The translations under genes and the position numbers were made by a program. The notes beneath the pieces are model-generated. The model worked only from the letters and a program-made list of their open reading frames with translations. It made no database searches and was not told the origin of the DNA. DNA of 64,000 nt from assembly GCF_039523555.1 (NCBI RefSeq), contig NZ_BAAAFN010000015.1, forward strand, positions 310,001 to 374,000. Direction: 5' to 3'. Source of the DNA: Castellaniella daejeonensis (GTDB lineage: Bacteria; Pseudomonadota; Gammaproteobacteria; Burkholderiales; Burkholderiaceae_B). Every line of letters starts with the position of its first letter. Within the stretch, counting starts at the first letter, position 1. Below, piece after piece: positions 58,377 to 64,000 of this stretch.

Positions 58377-60317
58377 ATGAACAAGAAGCATCTGCTGTCC
58401 TTCGCCGCGCTGGCCGCCATCCTGGCGATGGTGCCGCTCGCCGTCGACAATCCCTATTACCTGCACCTGATCGAGACCATCCTGATCTACGCGGTCCTGC
58501 TGCTCGGTCTGGACATCGTGGTGGGCTACACCGGCCAGGTGTCCCTGGGTCACGCGGGGCTGTTCGGGATCGGCGCCTATGTCGTGGGCACCCTGGTCCT
58601 GCACCTGGACCTGCCCTTCTGGGCCACCCTGCCCGCCGCCGTCGTCGTGACGGCGGGCTTCGGTGCGATCCTGGCTCTGCCTGCGCTGCGGGTGACCGGG
58701 CCCTATCTCGCGATGGTCACGCTGGCCTTCGGCACCATCATCCAGATCCTGATCAACGAGATGGATTTCCTCACGGCGGGACCTCTGGGCATCAGCCTGG
58801 ACAAGCCCACCGTCGCCGGCCACATGCTGAGCGGCCCCGAGTTCTTCTGGCTGGTGCTGGCCCTGCTGGCGCTGTCGGTGCTTTTCACCGAGCGCGTCGC
58901 CCGCTCGCATTACGGGCGCGCGTTCGAGGCGCTGCGCGACAGCCCCATCGCCTGCGACTGCATGGGCGTTTCGGTCTATCGCTACAAGGTCGTGGCCTTT
59001 GTGATCAGCGCCGGGCTGGCCGGGCTGGCAGGCGCGCTGCATGCCTATTCCGAGCAATACATCTCGCCCAATACCTACACCTTCGAGCTGATGGTGCTGT
59101 TTCTGCTGGCACTCATCATGGGCGGCCGCAAGACGCGCTCGGGTGCGCTGCTGGGGGCGGCCATCATCGTGCTGTTGCCCAAGATGCTCGACGACGTGTC
59201 CACCTTCCGGCCGCTGGCCGTGGGTCTGGCGGTGCTGGTCGTGGCGGGGGCCGTGATGGCGGTGCGGCGCGGCCGCGCCACGCCCGCGCGCATGGCGGCG
59301 CCCGTGATCGGCGCCCTGGTTCTGGCCGGCGGCTCGCTGGCGCTGGACCAGATGACCGACTGGCGGCTGTCGATCTTCGGCCTGATGATCCTGTTCGTGG
59401 TCTATTACCTGCCCGATGGCATCGTCGGTTTCCTGATGCATGCCCTGGGCCGGTCCCAGGCCGTGGCGGCTCCGGCGGAACAACCGACGCCCGAGGCGGC
59501 CCCGGCCGAGGACGGCGGCCTGCCGGATGCCTCGCACGGGATCCTGCTCGCCGTCGATCAGGCCGTGATGCAGTTCGGCGGCCTCAAGGCCCTCAACCGC
59601 GTCGACCTGGAAATCCGCCGCGGCACGATCCACGGGCTGATCGGGCCCAATGGCTCGGGCAAGAGCACCATGATGAACGTGCTGACGGGCATCTATCGGC
59701 CCACGTCCGGCTCCGTGGTCTTCGCCGGCCGCGACCTGGCCGGCCTGACGTCCGCGCAGATCGCCGGCCGGGGTGTGGCGCGCACCTTCCAGAACGTGCA
59801 GCTTTTCGGCGAGATGAGCGCCCTGGAAAACGTGCTGGTCGGGCTGCATCATTCCTTCACCACCGGGCTGGCGGGCGTCGCGCTGCGTACGCCCGACTGG
59901 CGGCGCGAAGAATCCCGGGCCCGTGCCCGGGCGCTCGGGCTGCTGGAATTCGTCGGCCTGGCGCCGCTGGCCCACGAAGAGGCGCGCAATCTGCCCTACG
60001 GCAAGCAGCGCCTGCTGGAAATCGCCCGCGCCCTGGCGCTCGACCCCCAGCTGCTGCTGCTCGACGAACCGGCGGCCGGCCTGACGGCCCCGGACATCGA
60101 GGAACTGCTGGGCATCATGCGCAAGCTCAAGGCGCGGGGCCTCACCGTCATTCTCATCGAGCACCACATGGATGTCGTGATGGGGGTCTGCGATGCGGTG
60201 TCGGTGCTGGATTTCGGACAGAAGATCGCCGAAGGCCTGCCCGCCGACGTGCAGGCCGACCCACGGGTCGTGGAAGCCTATCTGGGCGGCGAACAGGCAG
60301 GAGCGCAGGCATGCTGA
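58377..60317 (+). CDS. Fused LIV-type ABC permease and ATPase (LivM-LivG)
   Basis: A 646-residue fusion. Residues ~1-360 are a LivM-type permease (LLLGLDIVVGYTGQVSLGHA, ALRDSPIACDCMGVSVYRYK), an Ala/Pro-rich linker follows (~362-385), and residues ~390-640 form a LivG-type ATPase with Walker A GPNGSGKST, signature NLPYGKQRLLE, Walker B LLLLDEPAAGL and the switch His in LIEHHMD. The permease part seems to have an extra helix pair before the linker. It overlaps the following ATPase gene by seven bases. Confidence 0.94.
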   Translation: MNKKHLLSFAALAAILAMVPLAVDNPYYLHLIETILIYAVLLLGLDIVVGYTGQVSLGHAGLFGIGAYVVGTLVLHLDLPFWATLPAAVVVTAGFGAILALPALRVTGPYLAMVTLAFGTIIQILINEMDFLTAGPLGISLDKPTVAGHMLSGPEFFWLVLALLALSVLFTERVARSHYGRAFEALRDSPIACDCMGVSVYRYKVVAFVISAGLAGLAGALHAYSEQYISPNTYTFELMVLFLLALIMGGRKTRSGALLGAAIIVLLPKMLDDVSTFRPLAVGLAVLVVAGAVMAVRRGRATPARMAAPVIGALVLAGGSLALDQMTDWRLSIFGLMILFVVYYLPDGIVGFLMHALGRSQAVAAPAEQPTPEAAPAEDGGLPDASHGILLAVDQAVMQFGGLKALNRVDLEIRRGTIHGLIGPNGSGKSTMMNVLTGIYRPTSGSVVFAGRDLAGLTSAQIAGRGVARTFQNVQLFGEMSALENVLVGLHHSFTTGLAGVALRTPDWRREESRARARALGLLEFVGLAPLAHEEARNLPYGKQRLLEIARALALDPQLLLLDEPAAGLTAPDIEELLGIMRKLKARGLTVILIEHHMDVVMGVCDAVSVLDFGQKIAEGLPADVQADPRVVEAYLGGEQAGAQAC

Positions 60318-61030
60318 AGATCGAAAACCTGGAAGCCGGCTACGGCAAGGTCAAGGTGCTGCATGGCATCAGCCTGGACGTGCCTGCCGGCAAGGTCGTG
60401 ACCCTGATCGGGTCGAACGGAGCGGGCAAGACCACCACCATGCGAGCGGTATCGGGCATGCTGCGGCCTTCGGCGGGCACCATCGTCCTGGGCGATCGGC
60501 AGATCCAGGGCCTGGATTCACACCGGATCGCCCGCCTGGGCCTGGCGCATTCCCCGGAAGGCCGGCGTGTCTTTCCCACGCTGAGCGTCACCGACAACCT
60601 GATGCTGGGCGCCTTTCCGCGCCTGACGGGCAGCCGCGCGCGCGGCGACGTGGCCCGCGACCTGGATCGCGCACTGGAACTGTTCCCGCGCCTGAAGGAA
60701 CGGCGCACGCAGCTGGCGGGCACCCTGTCGGGGGGCGAGCAGCAGATGCTGGCCATGGCGCGCGCCGTCATGCTGAACCCCGAGGTGGTGCTGCTCGATG
60801 AGCCGTCCATGGGTCTGGCCCCCATCCTGGTCGACGAGGTGTTCCGCATCATTTCGCGCCTGAAGTCCGAAGGCGTGACGATGCTGCTGGTGGAGCAGTT
60901 CGCCGCGGCGGCACTGGCGGTTGCCGATTACGGCTATGTGCTGGAAAACGGCCGCATCGCCGTCGAGGGCCCCGCCCAGCGGCTGCGCAACGATCCCGCC
61001 GTCGCGGCGGCCTACCTGGGCGGGCACTAG
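60311..61030 (+). CDS. LIV-type ABC transporter ATPase (LivF family)
   Basis: A 239-residue ATPase with Walker A GSNGAGKTTT, signature TLSGGEQQMLAMARAV and Walker B VVLLDEPSMGLAP, the LivF pattern. It pairs with the fused ATPase domain. It overlaps the fusion gene by seven bases and ends the operon; the next gene converges after 20 bases. Confidence 0.95.
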   Translation: MLKIENLEAGYGKVKVLHGISLDVPAGKVVTLIGSNGAGKTTTMRAVSGMLRPSAGTIVLGDRQIQGLDSHRIARLGLAHSPEGRRVFPTLSVTDNLMLGAFPRLTGSRARGDVARDLDRALELFPRLKERRTQLAGTLSGGEQQMLAMARAVMLNPEVVLLDEPSMGLAPILVDEVFRIISRLKSEGVTMLLVEQFAAAALAVADYGYVLENGRIAVEGPAQRLRNDPAVAAAYLGGH

Positions 61031-61050
61031 CCCGGCCGGCGCCCCGAGCG

Positions 61051-61725
61051 CTAGATCCCGTAGTGCTTCAGCCCGTCCAGGTCCAGCACCTGGACGGCGC
61101 CGTATTCGACCCGCAGCAACTGCGCGGCTTCCAGGGTGCGCAGGGCCTGGTTGGTGCGCTGGCGGGAAATGCGCGCCAGGAAGCCGATTTCTTCCTGGGT
61201 GATTTCCAGGCGCATGGAATTCCCGGGGTACAGCAGCGGGTTGAACAGCTCGGCGAGGCAGCGCGCGACACGGGCGTCGGGCGCCAGCAGGCGGTCGTAT
61301 TCGGCCTTGCCGATGAACTGCGCCACCCGCTCGTTCAGCTGGTGCAGCAGATAGCGGTTGAAAGGGATGCTGGCGTCCAGCAGCCAGTAGAACGTATCGC
61401 CGCGCAGGCGGGCGATGGTGCTGCGGCGCAGCGCGATGATGTCGTACTTGCGGGCTTCGCGCTTGAGCAGCGAGCCTTCCCCGATCCAGCCGCCGGCCGG
61501 CACCCCGGTCAGCGACGCCAGCTTGCCTTCGGCGTTGCCCACCGAGACCTTCACCAGCCCTTCGAGCACGCCGATCCAGGAACAGGCGATCATGCCCTTG
61601 TGCTCGACGATGGTGCCGGCCTCGACGTGGGCCACGGCGGTGTCCTGCAGGACGCGCGCCTGCTGTTCGTCGTCGAGCAGGTCGAACCAGGCGGCATGAG
61701 CCGGCAAAGCCTGAGACAGGTTCAT
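61051..61725 (-). CDS. Crp/Fnr-family transcriptional regulator
   Basis: A 224-residue regulator with an N-terminal cyclic-nucleotide-binding-like barrel (GVLEGLVKVSVGNAEGKLAS) and a C-terminal winged helix (LEITQEEIGFLARISRQRTN, QALRTLEAAQLLRVE). The Fnr Cys cluster is absent, so it is not an oxygen-sensing Fnr. Divergent from the acyl-CoA ligase with a Crp-geometry dyad in between, so it probably controls that gene. The effector could be an acyl-CoA or other metabolite; this is inference. Confidence 0.9.
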   Translation of the reverse strand: MNLSQALPAHAAWFDLLDDEQQARVLQDTAVAHVEAGTIVEHKGMIACSWIGVLEGLVKVSVGNAEGKLASLTGVPAGGWIGEGSLLKREARKYDIIALRRSTIARLRGDTFYWLLDASIPFNRYLLHQLNERVAQFIGKAEYDRLLAPDARVARCLAELFNPLLYPGNSMRLEITQEEIGFLARISRQRTNQALRTLEAAQLLRVEYGAVQVLDLDGLKHYGI

Positions 61726-61752
61726 GGGGACTTACCCTAGATCGAGATCGAA

Positions 61753-61768
61753 TGTCATATTTGCGACA
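61753..61768. promoter_or_regulatory. Crp/Fnr-type operator TGTCA-N6-CGACA
   Basis: A 16-base dyad with the spacing of Crp/Fnr sites and TGTC/GACA outer arms, 28 bases before the regulator's start and 105 bases before the ligase start. Probable site for the divergent Crp/Fnr protein. Confidence 0.52.
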
Positions 61769-61872
61769 GTCGGGGCGGATCGGTGCCTGTACCTTAGTTC
61801 ACGACACCGCCCCACAGAGGCGCATTGTAGGCGCCGCGCGTTGCAGGATCCGCGCGAAGCCGAGGAGACATC

Positions 61873-63834
61873 ATGGTACAGGAAACCACCGCTGCGACGA
61901 CGTTCCCCGCCCTGCTGATGCACCATGCGCGGGTGCGTGGTTCGCGGCCCGCGATCCGGGAAAAGGACCTGGGCATCTGGCAGACGCTGACCTGGGCGCA
62001 GGTGGCGGCCGAAGTCCGGCGCGTGGCCTCCGGGCTGGCCGGCCTGGGAGTCAGTGCAGGAGAGCACGTCGCCGTCGTCGGCGAAAACCGCCCCCGGCTC
62101 TACATGGCCATGATGGCGGCCCAGTGCCTGGGCGCCATTCCCGTGCCGCTCTACCAGGATGCCGTCGCCGAGGAAATGGCCTACGTGCTCCAGGACGCCG
62201 AGATCGGCGTGGTGGTGGCCGAAGACCAGGAGCAGGTCGACAAGATGCTCGAGATCTCGGACCGCTGCCCGGCGTTGCGCCACGTCGTCTACGACGATCC
62301 GCGCGGCTTGCGCCATTACGACGATCCCCGCCTGATGGCCTGGGAAGCCCTGTTGTCGCACGGCGACGAGCGCGCGCGGCAGCATCCTGAAGAAATCGAC
62401 GGCCGCATCGCCGCGATCCGCCCCGAGGACACGGCGGCGATGTTCTATACGTCCGGGACCACGGGCAAGCCCAAGGGCGTGGTGCTCAGCCACCATGCGC
62501 TCATCGACCGGGCGCGGGCGATCGAGCGCTTCGAAGGCCTGACCGACCGCGAGGACGTGCTGGCCTACCTGCCGCCCGCCTGGATCGGGCAGAACATGTT
62601 TTCCTACACGCAGTTCCTGACCACGGGCTTTACCGTCAACCACCCCGAATCCCCTGAAACCGTGTCGATCGACATGCGCGACATCGGGCCTACCTATTAT
62701 TTCGCGCCGCCGCGCGTGCTGGAAGGCCTGTTGACCCACGTCACGATCCGCATGGAAGACGCCGGCCGCTTCAAGCGCTGGCTGTACCGCAAGGCAATGG
62801 GCCTGGCGCGGCGGGTGGGGGACCGGATCCTGGACGGCGGCGCGGGCGTCGGCATGCTCGACCGCCTGAAGTACGCCCTGGGCGACCTGCTGATCTACGG
62901 CCCCCTGCGCAACACGCTGGGCATGAGCCGGGTGCGCGTGGCCTATACGGCCGGCGAGGCCATCGGCCCCGACCTGTTCGTGTTCTATCGCTCCATCGGC
63001 ATCAACCTGAAGCAGCTCTACGGTTCCACCGAGACCTCGGTCTTCGTCTGCGTCCAGGCCAATGGGCAGGTGCGCGACGACACGGTCGGCCCGCCCTGCG
63101 AGGGCGTGGAGATTCGCGTGGCCGAGAACGGCGAGATCCAGCTGCGCAGCCCGGGCCTGTTTTCGGGCTATTACCGCAATCCCACGGCGACGGCCGAGTC
63201 CTACACGGAAGACGGCTGGTACCACACCGGCGACGCGGGCTACCTGGATGCCGACGGCCAGCTGAAGATCATCGATCGCGCCAAGGACGTCGGCCACCTG
63301 GCCGATGGCAGCCTGTTCGCGCCCAAGTACATCGAGAACAAGCTGAAGTTCTTCCCCTTCATCAAGGAAGCCGTCGCCTTCGGGGCCGACCGCCCCGAGG
63401 TCTGCGCCTTCATCAACATCGACCTGGAAGCGGTCGGCAACTGGGCCGAGCGCCGCGGCCTGCCCTATGCCGGCTACACCGACCTGGCCGGCAAGGACGA
63501 GGTCTACGCCCTGATCCGGGATTGCGTCGAGCAGGTCAACGCCGATCTCGCCCAGGATCCGAAGCTGTCGGCCTCGCAGGTCAGCCGCTTCCTGATCCTG
63601 CACAAGGAACTGGACCCGGACGACGACGAGCTGACCCGCACCCGCAAGGTTCGCCGCGCCTTCATCGCGCAGAAATACGCCGTGCTGGTCGAGGCCCTGT
63701 TCGAGGGCCGTCCGAGCCAGTTCATCGAGACCGAGGTCAAGTTCGAGGACGGCCGCACGGGCCGCATTTCCGCCGACCTGCGCATCGAACCCGCGGCCGT
63801 GGTGCGGCCCGAACCACTGAAGAAGGTGGCCTGA
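61873..63834 (+). CDS. AMP-forming acyl-CoA ligase (long-chain type)
   Basis: A 653-residue adenylate-forming enzyme that activates a carboxylic acid with ATP and CoA. Motifs in order: MFYTSGTTGKPKGVVLSHHA (ATP binding), KQLYGSTETSVFVCV, and GWYHTGDAGYLDADGQLKII with DRAKDVG following. The hinge region has KDVGHLADG rather than the common KDxIxxxG form. Long-chain fatty acids or aromatic acids are possible substrates. CGAGGAG precedes the ATG. It is followed directly by another LIV-type ABC gene, suggesting uptake and activation of one organic acid. Confidence 0.9.
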   Translation: MVQETTAATTFPALLMHHARVRGSRPAIREKDLGIWQTLTWAQVAAEVRRVASGLAGLGVSAGEHVAVVGENRPRLYMAMMAAQCLGAIPVPLYQDAVAEEMAYVLQDAEIGVVVAEDQEQVDKMLEISDRCPALRHVVYDDPRGLRHYDDPRLMAWEALLSHGDERARQHPEEIDGRIAAIRPEDTAAMFYTSGTTGKPKGVVLSHHALIDRARAIERFEGLTDREDVLAYLPPAWIGQNMFSYTQFLTTGFTVNHPESPETVSIDMRDIGPTYYFAPPRVLEGLLTHVTIRMEDAGRFKRWLYRKAMGLARRVGDRILDGGAGVGMLDRLKYALGDLLIYGPLRNTLGMSRVRVAYTAGEAIGPDLFVFYRSIGINLKQLYGSTETSVFVCVQANGQVRDDTVGPPCEGVEIRVAENGEIQLRSPGLFSGYYRNPTATAESYTEDGWYHTGDAGYLDADGQLKIIDRAKDVGHLADGSLFAPKYIENKLKFFPFIKEAVAFGADRPEVCAFINIDLEAVGNWAERRGLPYAGYTDLAGKDEVYALIRDCVEQVNADLAQDPKLSASQVSRFLILHKELDPDDDELTRTRKVRRAFIAQKYAVLVEALFEGRPSQFIETEVKFEDGRTGRISADLRIEPAAVVRPEPLKKVA

Positions 63835-64000
63835 ATGACGGAACTGGCGATGGAAAAGACCCCGGAAACGGCCCGGGCCGGACGGATCGGCGATGTCATC
63901 CTCGACCTGCAGAACATTTCCCTGTCCTTCGGCGGGGTCAAGGCGCTGACGGACATATCCTTCGACGTGCGCGAGCACGAGATCCGCGCCATCATCGGCC
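63835..64000 (+). CDS. ABC transporter ATPase (LivG-like), N-terminal fragment
   Basis: Starts with ATG right after the ligase stop and runs off the window. The 55 visible residues contain LDLQNISLSFGGVKALTDIS and EHEIRAIIG, the strands just before Walker A of LivG-type ATPases. It implies that a second LIV-type transporter begins here, co-transcribed with the ligase. Confidence 0.85.
   Translation, partial: MTELAMEKTPETARAGRIGDVILDLQNISLSFGGVKALTDISFDVREHEIRAIIG

Overview
The window is high-GC bacterial chromosome with dense genes, short gaps and many overlapping stop/start junctions. The gene content points to Betaproteobacteria, order Burkholderiales, most likely family Alcaligenaceae (Bordetella/Achromobacter/Castellaniella-like): a soluble fds-type NAD formate dehydrogenase operon, an iron-sulfur APS reductase with cysDN, a hemA-prfA-prmC-grxD-ubiX block, several LIV-type ABC and TRAP uptake genes, and an intergenic GC-rich hairpin element of the kind common in that family. 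No phage, integrase, transposase, CRISPR array or rRNA operon is visible. One tRNA gene (Phe) is present.

Layout. 1-7.9 kb: the 3' part of a diguanylate cyclase, an FmdE-like protein, aconitase (acnA), an MFS exporter, an aldo/keto reductase and panB. 8-11.7 kb: a LysR regulator, rmuC and a signal-peptide-bearing nucleosidase-fold protein. 11.7-20.7 kb: a leftward formate operon fdsG-fdsB-fdsA-fdhD-fdsD, followed by an OFA-family MFS carrier and its 41-residue companion membrane protein. A regulator with a ModE-like DNA-binding domain and a periplasmic-binding-like domain is divergent from it across an AT-rich region with repeated boxes. 20.8-25.7 kb: a 1165-residue DUF748 protein, then a cupredoxin and a CopD-like membrane protein under two matching divergent promoters. 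25.7-31.9 kb: an HxlR regulator/methyltransferase pair, queG, rluE, and a LysR/DHA2 exporter pair. 32-37.8 kb: tRNA-Phe, hemA, prfA, prmC, grxD, ubiX and an HD-GYP phosphodiesterase. 37.8-44.1 kb: two MFS carriers and a TRAP transporter operon. 44.1-52 kb: an SBP-PAS-GGDEF-EAL protein, the threonine-to-glycine pair kbl-tdh, a hairpin-repeat array, and an asparaginase/glutamate dehydrogenase pair. 52-55 kb: the sulfate-assimilation operon cysH-cysD-cysN. 55-64 kb: a LysR regulator, a LIV-type ABC operon with a fused permease-ATPase, a Crp/Fnr regulator, an acyl-CoA ligase and the start of a second ABC ATPase.

Taken together the genes suggest a metabolically versatile aerobe that oxidises formate to NADH, scavenges organic and amino acids with high-affinity transporters, recycles nitrogen from Asn, Thr and Glu, and uses c-di-GMP signalling (one cyclase, one HD-GYP and one EAL protein). 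The least explained features are the convergent-gap repeat array at 49.3-49.5 kb, whose hairpin stem is preserved by paired base changes, the in-phase boxes controlling the formate operon, and the matched promoters of the cupredoxin/CopD-like pair. No gap exceeds 300 bases. The larger ones (1833-2064, 7906-8087, 40235-40441, 46756-47037, 51804-52026) show only promoter-like or unremarkable sequence unless listed.
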